Source: Trebonia sp963773105 (GTDB lineage: Bacteria; Actinomycetota; Actinomycetes; Streptosporangiales; Streptosporangiaceae). Taken from it: a DNA stretch of 64,000 nt. Within the stretch, counting starts at the first letter, position 1; each line of letters opens with the position of its first letter. The DNA lies in contig CAVZAA010000003.1 in the NCBI GenBank assembly GCA_963773105.1, forward strand, positions 1,550,001 to 1,614,000, given 5' to 3'. The position numbers and the translations under genes are program-made. Positions 8,777-17,027 of the stretch are shown one piece after another. Under the pieces are notes generated by a model, which worked only from the letters and a program-made list of their open reading frames with translations, was not told the origin of the DNA and did not search any database.

Positions 8777-9457
8777 ATGCCCAAGCCCATCACCAAGCCG
8801 GCGGCCCCCGCCGTTGACGCGGCGCCCAAGCGGCGTCGCCTGACCGCCGAGGCCAGGAAGAGCTCCATCCTGGATGCCGCCAGGCGCGCGTTCACCGAGA
8901 CGGGCGACATGAACGGCACCACGATCAAGGTGATCGCCGAGCACAGCGGGATCAGCGAGGGCGTGATCTACCGCCACTTCGAGAGCAAGGACCAGCTGTT
9001 CTTCGAGGCCGTGGTGGAGCCGCTGCAGCGTGCGGTGGACGAACTCGTCGCCGCGACCGAGGGCGTTGACCGTGACGAGCCGCTGACACCGGAGCGTCAG
9101 TACGAGACCATGGCGGGCCTGTACCGCCAGCTGATCTCCACCCTGGAGCGGATGCTCCCGCTGCTGGGGCTGGTGCTGTTCGGAGACCCTCAGGTGGCGA
9201 GGAAGTTCTACCGGGAGAACTTCGCGGTGGCGATGGACCGGCTGGCGGAGGCGTGGCGCGAGGTCGAAGACCGCTACGGCTTCCCGTTCGAGTCGCCGGA
9301 CATCTCGGCCCGCGCCGTGATGGGCATGGCGCTCATCCTGGCGCTTGAGAGCCACCACGGCAAGAAGTTCAACCGCACGCGCGCGGTGGGCATCATCAGC
9401 GAGGGCACCGTCAAGGGCTTCTTCCCGGCCATCCAGCCGGAGAGCAGGAAGCGCTGA
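8777..9457 (+). CDS. TetR family transcriptional regulator (candidate master repressor of the cluster)
   Basis: 226 aa. After a basic, Pro/Ala-rich leader (residues 1-28) the HTH domain reads ILDAARRAFTETGDMNGTT...ISEGVIYRHFESKDQLF, the classical TetR recognition helix. The C-terminal helical ligand domain holds about 150 residues and is not diagnostic of a ligand. GAGG sits 7-10 nt before ATG 8777. The palindrome at 8732-8749 overlaps its promoter, and further copies lie at 9484 (ferredoxin), 13291 (racemase), 15621 (SDR/P450) and 23178 (ALDH), so I infer it represses the cluster until a pathway intermediate, perhaps an acyl-CoA, binds. Confidence 0.9.
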   Translation: MPKPITKPAAPAVDAAPKRRRLTAEARKSSILDAARRAFTETGDMNGTTIKVIAEHSGISEGVIYRHFESKDQLFFEAVVEPLQRAVDELVAATEGVDRDEPLTPERQYETMAGLYRQLISTLERMLPLLGLVLFGDPQVARKFYRENFAVAMDRLAEAWREVEDRYGFPFESPDISARAVMGMALILALESHHGKKFNRTRAVGIISEGTVKGFFPAIQPESRKR

Positions 9458-9483
9458 ACTCGGATCGGCACAAGTCGACACAA

Positions 9484-9505
9484 GCAAAGTGTGCGCTTAC
9501 TTTGC
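9484..9505. promoter_or_regulatory. best copy of the cluster operator
   Basis: A 22-bp near-perfect palindrome whose core is AAAGTGTGCGCTTACTTT (9486-9503), flanked by GC on each side. It lies 54 bp upstream of the ferredoxin start and 27 bp after the TetR stop, so it probably governs the ferredoxin promoter. Used here as the reference motif. Confidence 0.7.
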
Positions 9506-9558
9506 TAGAGTTGGGACGAGTTCGAGCTCTGTCCGATCGCTTGAGGGTTGAGGGCTAA

Positions 9559-9747
9559 ATGAAGGTCACCGTGGATCCCGACCGTTGCCAGGGCCATGCC
9601 CGCTGCTGGGACATCTGTCCCGAGGTGTTCACGCTCAACGACGAGGGGAACGCCGAAGTGTCGGTCCCCGAGGTCCCGGCCGGGCTCGAGGGCATGGTGG
9701 AAAAGGCAGTCGCCAACTGCCCCGAGCGGGCCATCTCCCTGCACTAA
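9559..9747 (+). CDS. 3Fe-4S ferredoxin (P450 redox partner)
   Basis: 62-aa ferredoxin. CQGHARCWDIC followed by CP near the C-terminus (NCPERAI) is the actinobacterial pattern with three cluster cysteines plus the replaced fourth (CxxH instead of CxxC), giving a 3Fe-4S cluster. Such proteins pass electrons from a reductase to P450s. GAGG precedes ATG 9559. It is the only ferredoxin gene in the cluster, so it may serve all three P450s (4730, 15741 and the frameshifted 21804 gene). No ferredoxin reductase gene is visible in the window. Confidence 0.93.
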   Translation: MKVTVDPDRCQGHARCWDICPEVFTLNDEGNAEVSVPEVPAGLEGMVEKAVANCPERAISLH

Positions 9748-9769
9748 CTTCCCTGCACGGGCCCGCCCG

Positions 9770-10843
9770 CTACACGATGACGGTGCGGATCCCTTCCGCC
9801 CGGCGCACCAGGTCGATGCCCTTGTTGATCTCGTCGAGCGTGATGCGCTGGGAGACCATGGAGGACAGGTCAAGCCGGCCGGCCTCGGCGAGCCCGATGA
9901 ACCGGGGGAAGTCGCGCAGTATCTGCGCTCCGCCGGTCGACGCACCGAGCAGGCGCTTGCCGGAGAACACCGCCTGGATGGCGGGCAGGGTCAGCTTCTC
10001 ACCCACCGCCGGCATGCCGAGCAGGGTCACGCTGCCGGCCGCGCGCGCCATCTCGAAGGCCTGCACCATGAGTTCGGGACGGCCGACGACCTCGAACGAG
10101 TAGTCGGCACCGCGGCCGCGGGTCAGCGCGCGGACCTGCTCCACCGGGTTGCCGTCGGCCGGATCGACCGTGTGCGTAGCGCCCACCCGCAGGCTGCCCT
10201 CGCGCCGCTCGCGCACCAGGTCGATCGCGATGATCACGGCGGCGCCGGCGATGTGGGCGCCCTGGATAACCGACTGGCCGACACCGCCGCAGCCGATCAC
10301 CGCTACGCTGGAGCCGGGGGTCACGCCGGCGGTGTTGAGCGCCGCCGCCAGCCCGGTGGTCACCCCGCAGCCAAGCAGGGCCAGCTCCTCGTCGCCGAGG
10401 CTGGTCGTGACCGGGACGAGCGAGGCCTCGTGGACGACCATGGCCTCGGCGAAGGTGCCGCAACCGCACACCGTGCCGGCGGTCCGGCCGTCGGCCAGGC
10501 GGAAGCGCGGACCGCCCTTGACCGCGTTGAGCTCGCAGTGGTTGGACATTCCGTTGACGCACCACCAGCACTCGCCGCACGCGGGCGCGACCGAAGCCAG
10601 CACCCGGTCCCCCGGCTTGGTCCGCCGCACCTCGGGACCAACCGCCTCGACGATGCCGCAGGCTTCATGACCCGGCACGATCGGCAGCCGGAGGGCCGAC
10701 TTGCCCTCGATCACGTGCAGGTCGGTGTGGCAGATGCCGCTCGCGCTGATCCGCACGAGGACGTCGCGCGGCCCGATGTCGGGCGTGGGCAGGTCTTCGA
10801 CTACCAGGGTCTGGCCCGCCTCGTAGGCGACGGCAACCTTCAT
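9770..10843 (-). CDS. zinc-dependent alcohol dehydrogenase (MDR family)
   Basis: 357-aa medium-chain dehydrogenase. Catalytic zinc ligands appear in GICHTD and GHEACG, the structural zinc cysteines in the SVAPACGECWWC stretch, and the NAD loop is GCGGVGQS. It oxidises primary or secondary alcohols, or acts as an aldehyde reductase. The final residues converge on the ferredoxin gene with only 22 bp between them. Its ATG at 10843 lies inside the reading frame of the upstream tandem CoA-transferase gene (overlap 179 bp), so translation is probably coupled. Confidence 0.92.
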   Translation of the reverse strand: MKVAVAYEAGQTLVVEDLPTPDIGPRDVLVRISASGICHTDLHVIEGKSALRLPIVPGHEACGIVEAVGPEVRRTKPGDRVLASVAPACGECWWCVNGMSNHCELNAVKGGPRFRLADGRTAGTVCGCGTFAEAMVVHEASLVPVTTSLGDEELALLGCGVTTGLAAALNTAGVTPGSSVAVIGCGGVGQSVIQGAHIAGAAVIIAIDLVRERREGSLRVGATHTVDPADGNPVEQVRALTRGRGADYSFEVVGRPELMVQAFEMARAAGSVTLLGMPAVGEKLTLPAIQAVFSGKRLLGASTGGAQILRDFPRFIGLAEAGRLDLSSMVSQRITLDEINKGIDLVRRAEGIRTVIV

Positions 10844-13223
10844 GCGATACCCCTAATTCGGCGAGCTGGGCGGCCAGCTTGGCGTCGAGCAGCGCCGTGA
10901 TCTCGGCGACGGAAAAACCCAGCTCGGTCAGTACCTCTTCGGTGTGCTCGCCGATCCCGGGCAGCATCAGCCGGGGCCCGGTGCCCGCGTCAGGACCGGA
11001 CCGCAGCAGCGGCCCGATCTGTTCGAACTGGCCCCAGTCGGCGGTCTGGTACGCAGTCACCCGGCCCAGCTGGCGATTGACCGGGTCGTCGAGGATGCCG
11101 CGGCGGAACCCGTCCCGGTCGAGCGGCGCGATGAGCTCCGCGAGCAGTCCGAGCGGTTGCAGCCGGTCCACCCAGGCGGCGGCGGGCGCGGTCGCGAACG
11201 CCGCCTCGAGCACCGCCTCCGCCTCGCGCGCGGCGGCATCGGCCGCCCCGCCGCGCAGCGGCGCGTAGGTCTCCGCCAGCGGCGCCGCCCCGGGCAGGTC
11301 CCGCAGCCGCAGCCACGCCTCGGGGGACGGCACTACCAGGGCGAACCAGTTGCCGTCGCTCCCGCGGTAGATGCGGTAGCCCGGCCCGTAGCCGGTCTGC
11401 GCTCCGTCGAGCGACGGGCCGGTCACCAGCTCGCCGTCGCGGAAGAACGCCCCGCTGTGCAGCAGGATCCCGGCGCCGAGGAGGCTCGTCGCCACCTGCT
11501 GGCCCTCGTCGCCGGTGCCCCGCGCGTACAGGCCCGCCAGTATGCCGACCGCGGCCAGCCAGCCGCCGGTGATGTCGATCGGAATCCAGGTCGCCGCGAT
11601 CGGGTCGTTGCCGTCCCCGCCGATCGCGCGCTCGGTCCCGGTGACCGCCTCCATCAGCGCGTCGTTGCCGGGAAACTTGGCGCGCGGTCCGGTGCTGCCG
11701 AACGCGCTCGCGTGACAGTAGACGGCCCGCGGATTCAGCCGGGCGACCGTCGCGGCATCGATGCCGAGCCGTTCGGCGACCCCGACCCGGAAATTGTGCA
11801 GCACCACGTCCGCCTGGCTCAGCAGCCGTTCAACGGCGGGCCGGGCCTGCGGCGCGCTGATGTCGAGGGCAACGCTGCGCTTGCCCCGCTGACAGGCCGC
11901 GACCGCGTACGCGGCCGCCCGCATCGCCTCGCCGGCCGGAGGCTCGACCTTGATCACGTCCGCGCCAAGGTCGGCCAGCACCTCGGCCGCGAGCGGACCG
12001 GCGACGAACGCGGAGAAGTCCACCACCCGCAACCCGGAAAGCAAACCAAGATTTTCCCGAACGGTCGCTGGCTTCGCGTCTACCGCGACGGATTGACCTG
12101 GCAGGGTGGCCGGCGATGAGGTTCGTGAATAAGCCGCTGCCGCCGTTGCGGAGCTTGCGATTGGCCGGACCGAGATCGGCGAGCCGACCACGACGTCCTC
12201 GTGCGGCCCGTCGGAGCACCGGACGGCCAGCCCGGTCTCCGCCAGGTGCGGGTCGGCGAGGATCTCCCCCGGGCCGAGCACCGGCTCGCAGGCGACTCCC
12301 ACATCGCGCAGCAGCGTGATCCATTGGGCCCGCGGCCTCGTGATGAAGAACGATCCCCAGTGCCTGGCCCGCTCCCCGAGCTTGCCGGTCGTCTGGTCGC
12401 TGTAGTAGCCCTCGGTGCTCGGCTCGTCGCCGAGCACCGAGATCAGCTTGTCGTACATTCCCTTGCCGCCGAACCAGACCTGCAGCAGTTCCCCGTCCGC
12501 GCAGCGGTAGAGGAAGTTCGGGAACGTCGACCCCTTCTCCCAGTACCCCTCGATGTGCGGCGCCGCCCGCTCCGATCGGCCGATCATGCACCCGAGGGTG
12601 GCGAGCATCCCGTCGTACAGCGACGTCTCCGCCCAGCCGCCGCGCCCGGTCGAGGCCCGCCGGTACAGCAGCCCGAGCACTGAGCTGGTGAGCAGCGCGG
12701 CGGTGCCCATCCCGGGCGCCCGCACATCGACGAAGATCGGACCCGGCCGGTGCCCCGCCAGCTGGGTGCAGAACCCGGTCCGGGCCTCGACCAGCAAGCC
12801 GAAGTCGGCCACGGTCCCCCAGCCGGCCCGGCTCGGGCGGCAACGGGCGTACACCACCGCGGGGTTCACCGCGCTCACGTCGCGGTAGCCGAGAGCGCGT
12901 TCCTCCACCAGTTCTTCCGGCCCGTAGGCGAGCACCACGTCCGCCTCGCGCAGCACCGCGAACGCCTCGTCCCGGTCGTCGGTCGCGGCCACCTTCTTGT
13001 CCCGGTGCCAGGCGCGGCCCCACGGGACGTCCGCATCGATCGGCGGCGACTGCGCGGCCACGATGCGGACCACGCTCGCGCCCAGGTCGGCCAGCAGGTT
13101 GCCCGGCAGCCCGCCCGCCAGGCCGAGGCCCAGGTCGCTGGCGCCGACCGCGAGCTCGACGACCGTCAGGCCGGCGCACGGCTGCCCGTCCGGGAGCACC
13201 CCGGAACCAGCGGCGGAGCTCAT
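10665..13223 (-). CDS. tandem CaiB/BaiF family III CoA-transferase (two-domain fusion)
   Basis: 852 aa holding two family III CoA-transferase domains in a row. The first (about 15-390) opens CAGLTVVELAVGASDLGLG. The second (about 400-790) opens LSGLRVVDFSAFVAGPLAAE and keeps KVEPPAGEAMR and FRVGVAERLG. In the first domain the usual Asp region reads FVDVRAPGMG and looks divergent, so one half may be structural. Such enzymes move CoA between acyl-CoA and a free acid. ATG 13223 chosen; 13247 is possible. The last 60 residues after AELGVS run out of frame through the ADH gene and look unlike the family, as if the native stop had been lost just before 10843. Confidence 0.85.
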   Translation of the reverse strand: MSSAAGSGVLPDGQPCAGLTVVELAVGASDLGLGLAGGLPGNLLADLGASVVRIVAAQSPPIDADVPWGRAWHRDKKVAATDDRDEAFAVLREADVVLAYGPEELVEERALGYRDVSAVNPAVVYARCRPSRAGWGTVADFGLLVEARTGFCTQLAGHRPGPIFVDVRAPGMGTAALLTSSVLGLLYRRASTGRGGWAETSLYDGMLATLGCMIGRSERAAPHIEGYWEKGSTFPNFLYRCADGELLQVWFGGKGMYDKLISVLGDEPSTEGYYSDQTTGKLGERARHWGSFFITRPRAQWITLLRDVGVACEPVLGPGEILADPHLAETGLAVRCSDGPHEDVVVGSPISVRPIASSATAAAAYSRTSSPATLPGQSVAVDAKPATVRENLGLLSGLRVVDFSAFVAGPLAAEVLADLGADVIKVEPPAGEAMRAAAYAVAACQRGKRSVALDISAPQARPAVERLLSQADVVLHNFRVGVAERLGIDAATVARLNPRAVYCHASAFGSTGPRAKFPGNDALMEAVTGTERAIGGDGNDPIAATWIPIDITGGWLAAVGILAGLYARGTGDEGQQVATSLLGAGILLHSGAFFRDGELVTGPSLDGAQTGYGPGYRIYRGSDGNWFALVVPSPEAWLRLRDLPGAAPLAETYAPLRGGAADAAAREAEAVLEAAFATAPAAAWVDRLQPLGLLAELIAPLDRDGFRRGILDDPVNRQLGRVTAYQTADWGQFEQIGPLLRSGPDAGTGPRLMLPGIGEHTEEVLTELGFSVAEITALLDAKLAAQLAELGVSHEGCRRLRGGPDPGSRRPAHARHRAARRPRADQRERHLPHRPARDRGQVGPPAADRAGS

Positions 13224-13259
13224 GAACGTAACCTGATGACCGGGCATGGCTTGAAAATA

Positions 13260-13311
13260 GCAAAGACTCACTTCTCAGGATAGGTCTAGGATAAGTGAAC
13301 GCTTCCTTTTC
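13260..13311. promoter_or_regulatory. divergent promoter with one good and one partial operator
   Basis: ATAAGTGAACGCTTCCTTTT (13291-13310) matches the cluster palindrome well. GCAAAGACTCACTT (13260-13273) keeps only both outer half-sites with a shorter spacer. They lie between the tandem CoA-transferase (start 13223) and the racemase-like gene (start 13406), so one regulator could control both directions. Confidence 0.55.
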
Positions 13312-13405
13312 AAGGTCCTGCTCGATGCGGCCAGGCGGTCTGACGGCCTGGCGGGACGCGGATTCCCTTGACGGGACGCGGGTTCCGCTGACTGGAGGAG
13401 ACAAC

Positions 13406-14626
13406 ATGGCCGGACCGCTGGCAGGCGTGCGGATCATCGAGCTGCAGGGCCGGGGTCCGGGGCCGTTCGCCGCGATGATGCTGGCCGACCTGGGCGCGGA
13501 CGTGATCCGGGTCGCGCGGGCCGGCGATGTGCGGGCTGGCGGCGTTTCCGGCGGCGGCGTGTCCGGCGGCGCGGACGAGAACGCGATGCAGCGGATGATC
13601 AACGGGCATCGCCGCCTTGATCTCGTCGCCCGCGGACGGCGGTCGATCGCGGTCGACCTCAAGCACCCAGACGGGGTGGCGGCGATGCTCCGTCTGGTAG
13701 ACGGGGCCGACGTGCTGCTCGAGGGCTTCCGCCCCGGAGTCGCCGAGCGGCTCGGGCTCGGCCCCGAGGACTGCCAGACCCGCAACCCGCGGCTGGTGTA
13801 CGCGCGGATTAGCGGCTGGGGGCGCGACGGCTCCTATGCGAGCACCCCTGGCCATGACATCAACTACGTCGCGCTGGCGGGCGCGCTCGACCCGCTGCGC
13901 CGTGACGGGCAGCCGCCCGCGCCGCCGCTCAATCTGCTCGGCGACTACGGCGGCGGTGGCATGCTCATCGTCGTGGGTATCCTCAGCGCCCTGGTCGAGC
14001 GGTCGCTGTCCGGCCGCGGCCAGGTGGTAGACGCCTCGATGATCGACGGGGTGGCACTGCTGACCACGCTCTTCCACGGCCTGCGGGCAGAAGGCCTGTG
14101 GTCCGACCTTCCCGGCAGCAACGTCCTCGACCTCGGCGCTCCGTTCTACAACGTCTACGAGACCGCCGACGGGCGGTACGTAACGATCGGCTGCGGTGAG
14201 CCGCAGTTCTACGCCGAACTGCTCGACCGGATCGGCCTCGCCGCCGAGAAGGCCGAACTGCTGCGCGGCCAGTCAGAACCTTCGACCTGGCCGGACGGCA
14301 AGGCGCGGCTGGCGGCGGTGTTCAAGAGCAGGCCGTTCGCGCAGTGGTGTGCCCTGCTCGAGGGCACCAACACGTGCTTCGCGCCGGTGCTGACGCTGGC
14401 CGAGGCCCCGTCTCACCCGCACAACGTGGCCCACGGAACCTTCAGCTCGGTGGACGGGGTGGTACAGCCTGCCCCGGCCCCCCGGTTCAGCCGGACGCCG
14501 CTCGCGGCGCCGAGCCTGCCGGTCCCGGCGGGACAGCACACGGCGGAGATCCTGAATGACTGGGGCTTCAGCGGCAGCGAGGCCGGCGCGCTGCTGACCT
14601 CGGGCGTCGTCGTCCAGGCGGAATGA
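13406..14626 (+). CDS. alpha-methylacyl-CoA racemase-like CaiB/BaiF protein
   Basis: 406 aa, family III CoA-transferase fold. The motif PGHDINYVALAG and the later LLGDYGGGGM carry the His and Asp typical of alpha-methylacyl-CoA racemases (the MCR pattern), which epimerise 2-methyl branched acyl-CoAs before beta-oxidation of isoprenoid and sterol side chains. GGAGGAG (13394-13400) fixes ATG 13406; the upstream in-frame extension is operator DNA. If the racemase reading is right, the pathway handles a methyl-branched, terpenoid- or sterol-like acid. A plain CoA-transferase is the alternative. Confidence 0.85.
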   Translation: MAGPLAGVRIIELQGRGPGPFAAMMLADLGADVIRVARAGDVRAGGVSGGGVSGGADENAMQRMINGHRRLDLVARGRRSIAVDLKHPDGVAAMLRLVDGADVLLEGFRPGVAERLGLGPEDCQTRNPRLVYARISGWGRDGSYASTPGHDINYVALAGALDPLRRDGQPPAPPLNLLGDYGGGGMLIVVGILSALVERSLSGRGQVVDASMIDGVALLTTLFHGLRAEGLWSDLPGSNVLDLGAPFYNVYETADGRYVTIGCGEPQFYAELLDRIGLAAEKAELLRGQSEPSTWPDGKARLAAVFKSRPFAQWCALLEGTNTCFAPVLTLAEAPSHPHNVAHGTFSSVDGVVQPAPAPRFSRTPLAAPSLPVPAGQHTAEILNDWGFSGSEAGALLTSGVVVQAE

Positions 14627-14660
14627 TTTTCAGGTCGGCTACCGCGGCAGCCCGGCGTCG

Positions 14661-15563
14661 TCAGTGTCCGTACAGGAGCTGCATGTTCTCGAAGGCGAAG
14701 ATCATGATGTCGTTCGGATAGTCCACGGCCCCGTTCTGGTCGACTATCTCGTCCCAGTGGTCGATGACGTCCTCCGCGGTCGGGGGCTTCTCGGAGACCC
14801 ATCCCTTGGCGGTAGTGATCGTGGAGCGGGCGAACCGCCCGCCCCAGGCGCCCAGGATCTGTCCCGTGCAGGGGCAAGTGCGGTGCGCGAGCACTGCCAC
14901 CATGGGACTCACCCGCTCGGGGAGGAAGTTGGCCCGGATGTCATCACCGTTGACGCCGGGGATCTGGTCCATGAACGGCGAGGATGCGCCGGCGATGAGT
15001 GCACCGGGATTGAGCAGGTTAGCTCTTATCCCATACTTCTCGCCCTCGAGCGCGATCGTCCGGAACAGCCCGATCAGGCCGCTGTTGGCGGCGGCGTAGT
15101 TAGCCTGGGTTTCCAGCCCCTGCAGTCCCGCACCTGAGGTCACTCCGACCAGCCGTCCCCCGCCGGCTTGCTTCATGTGCAGGTACGCGGGGTGGAAGAT
15201 GAAGAACGCCGCCCGTAGCTTGACGTCGAGGACCGCGTCGAAGTCGGCCAGCGTCATCTCGTCGAACGGCTTGGTCAGGTAGATGGTCGCGTTGGTGACC
15301 ACCGAATCCAAGCGTCCCCAGGTGGACAGGGCCAGATCGATGATGGCCTGACCGCCTTCCGCGGTCGCCACCGAATGGGTGTCGACCACCGCTTCGCCGC
15401 CCTCGGCGACGATCTCGTCGGCGATCTGCTGTGCGCCCTGGACATCGTTGACGACTACCTTGGCACCGCGCCGCGCGAGCTCGAGGGCGTGCGTTCGGCC
15501 CATCCCGCGCCCAGCTCCGGTGACTACCGCGACCTCGCCGTCGAACCGCAGCGTCTCAGCCAT
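14661..15563 (-). CDS. SDR family protein with catalytic Lys replaced by Asn
   Basis: 300 aa, similar in layout to the dehydrogenase domain of multifunctional beta-oxidation enzymes: TGAGRGMGRTHALELARRGA at the N-terminus and VVNDV after strand 2 (NAD type). The active site reads NYAAANSG: the Lys of YxxxK is AAC (Asn), and the usual NNAG is TNAT. Either it has lost dehydrogenase activity or catalysis differs. ATG 15563 is directly before strand 1. Divergent from the P450 at 15741 across an operator at 15621. Confidence 0.85.
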   Translation of the reverse strand: MAETLRFDGEVAVVTGAGRGMGRTHALELARRGAKVVVNDVQGAQQIADEIVAEGGEAVVDTHSVATAEGGQAIIDLALSTWGRLDSVVTNATIYLTKPFDEMTLADFDAVLDVKLRAAFFIFHPAYLHMKQAGGGRLVGVTSGAGLQGLETQANYAAANSGLIGLFRTIALEGEKYGIRANLLNPGALIAGASSPFMDQIPGVNGDDIRANFLPERVSPMVAVLAHRTCPCTGQILGAWGGRFARSTITTAKGWVSEKPPTAEDVIDHWDEIVDQNGAVDYPNDIMIFAFENMQLLYGH

Positions 15564-15620
15564 GTGCTCTGCCTCCCGTAGGGGTTGTATGTCAGGGTCG
15601 CCTGGCCTACCCTCACCAAT

Positions 15621-15640
15621 AGAGTGTGTACTCACTTTTT
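15621..15640. promoter_or_regulatory. cluster operator between SDR and P450
   Basis: AGAGTGTGTACTCACTTTTT, a clear palindrome of the cluster type, 58 bp from the SDR start and 101 bp from the P450 start. Confidence 0.65.
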
Positions 15641-15740
15641 GTGCAAGGCAATGCGCAATGCAGCCGACTGGCCGAATCTGAAGCGGGAACGCTGACTTCC
15701 CCCGCACCTGGATCCGGGACTTGTCTTGTGGAGGAACGGA

Positions 15741-16928
15741 ATGTCGCGCAAGCAGTTGGACATCAACTTCTTCGATCGGTCCGCGATCGACAACCCGTGG
15801 CCGCTGTACGAAGAGGCTCGGGCGGCCGGCCGGGTGGTGTGGAACGAGATCATCCACGGCTGGATGGTCACCAGCTTCGATGACTGCTCGCAGGTCCTCA
15901 CCGACGACGGCGAGCAGTTCTCCGCGGTGCCAAGCGACCCCCAGATCTTGCCCTGGTTCGAGGCCCCGACGATGATCTCGACCGACGGCGCCGACCACGT
16001 CCGGCTGCGCAAGTGCCTGGCGCCGATGTTCACCCGGCGGGCGATGGTCCGCTGGGAGGAACGGGTCGAAGCCGTGGTGGAGCAGTTGCTGGCGCCGTTG
16101 GCGGCCGGCGACACCACCTACGACCTGATCGCCGACTTCACCATGGTGCCCACGATCATCGTCGCGGAGATGCTCGGAGTGCCGGAGGAGCGGCACACCG
16201 ACTTCCGCCGCTGGTCCAACACCATCGTCAGCAATCTGGCCTGGGGCCATGAGAACGAGGCGGCCCGCGCGGCGATGATCGCGGCGGCGACCGAACTCAA
16301 CGCCTACCTGCGCGAGGAGATCGAGCGCCACCGCGTCGAGCAGCCCGACGACATGTTCACCGCGGTGATCCGGGCCTCGGGCGAAGGCGGCGTCATGAGC
16401 AACGACGAGGTGCGGGCCGCCGCGGTACTCCTGCTGGCCGCCGGCTACGACACCACCGCCAAGTTGCTGTCGAACGCACTGCTCGCCTTCGAAGAGAACC
16501 CCCACCAGCGCGCGTTGCTGGTGGCCGACCCCTCGCTGATGCCCGACGCGATCGAAGAGACACTACGCTGGCGCAGCACGGTCCAGATGATCCCGCGGAT
16601 CGCCCAGAAGGACATGACGCTCGCGGACGCAGAGATCAAGGCCGGCCAGATGGTCTACACGATCATCGCCGCCGCCAACCGCGACCCTTCCCGCTGGGAC
16701 AACCCCGACGTCTTCGACATCCGCCGCCCCCACCAGGCTCACTTCGGCTTCGGCTACGGCTCGCACCTTTGCCTGGGGGCCCCACTGGCCCGGCTCGAGG
16801 GCAAGGTCGCGCTCCAGGCGCTGCTGCGGCTCGCGCCCGAGTACCGGCTGCGCGGCGTGGACTTCGGCCCGTCGTTCTTCGTACGCGGCCCAGAACGCGG
16901 CTTCCTCGACGTCACCGCGCTGGTCTAA
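15741..16928 (+). CDS. cytochrome P450
   Basis: 395-aa soluble P450 with every landmark: I helix LAAGYDTT (canonical acid-alcohol pair), EETLRW helix K, heme loop FGFGYGSHLCLGAPLARLE. GGAGGAACGGA just before ATG 15741 fixes the start. It is the best preserved P450 of the cluster. Likely hydroxylates the pathway substrate using the ferredoxin at 9559. It converges on the large oxidoreductase gene, with a strong hairpin between them. Confidence 0.94.
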   Translation: MSRKQLDINFFDRSAIDNPWPLYEEARAAGRVVWNEIIHGWMVTSFDDCSQVLTDDGEQFSAVPSDPQILPWFEAPTMISTDGADHVRLRKCLAPMFTRRAMVRWEERVEAVVEQLLAPLAAGDTTYDLIADFTMVPTIIVAEMLGVPEERHTDFRRWSNTIVSNLAWGHENEAARAAMIAAATELNAYLREEIERHRVEQPDDMFTAVIRASGEGGVMSNDEVRAAAVLLLAAGYDTTAKLLSNALLAFEENPHQRALLVADPSLMPDAIEETLRWRSTVQMIPRIAQKDMTLADAEIKAGQMVYTIIAAANRDPSRWDNPDVFDIRRPHQAHFGFGYGSHLCLGAPLARLEGKVALQALLRLAPEYRLRGVDFGPSFFVRGPERGFLDVTALV

Positions 16929-16980
16929 GTGCCACAGCGGCGAGGGTGATGTCGTCCCGGCCGGCGTGCACCGGGACGAA

Positions 16981-17009
16981 CGCCGGCCGGGGCTTGGCCC
17001 CGGCCGGCG
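16981..17009. terminator. strong bidirectional hairpin terminator
   Basis: CGCCGGCCGGGGC (16981-16993) and its exact complement (16997-17009) around a 3-nt loop, 53 bp past the P450 stop and 19 bp past the stop of the converging oxidoreductase gene. Confidence 0.75.
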
Positions 17010-17027
17010 GACAGTCCGCACACCTTG

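Noticed and set aside
8063..9487. 474-codon minus-strand ORF across the Rieske relic and TetR gene
   Set aside because: Shadow reading of two plus-strand coding regions; no motif, low-complexity Arg/Ala/Gly composition.
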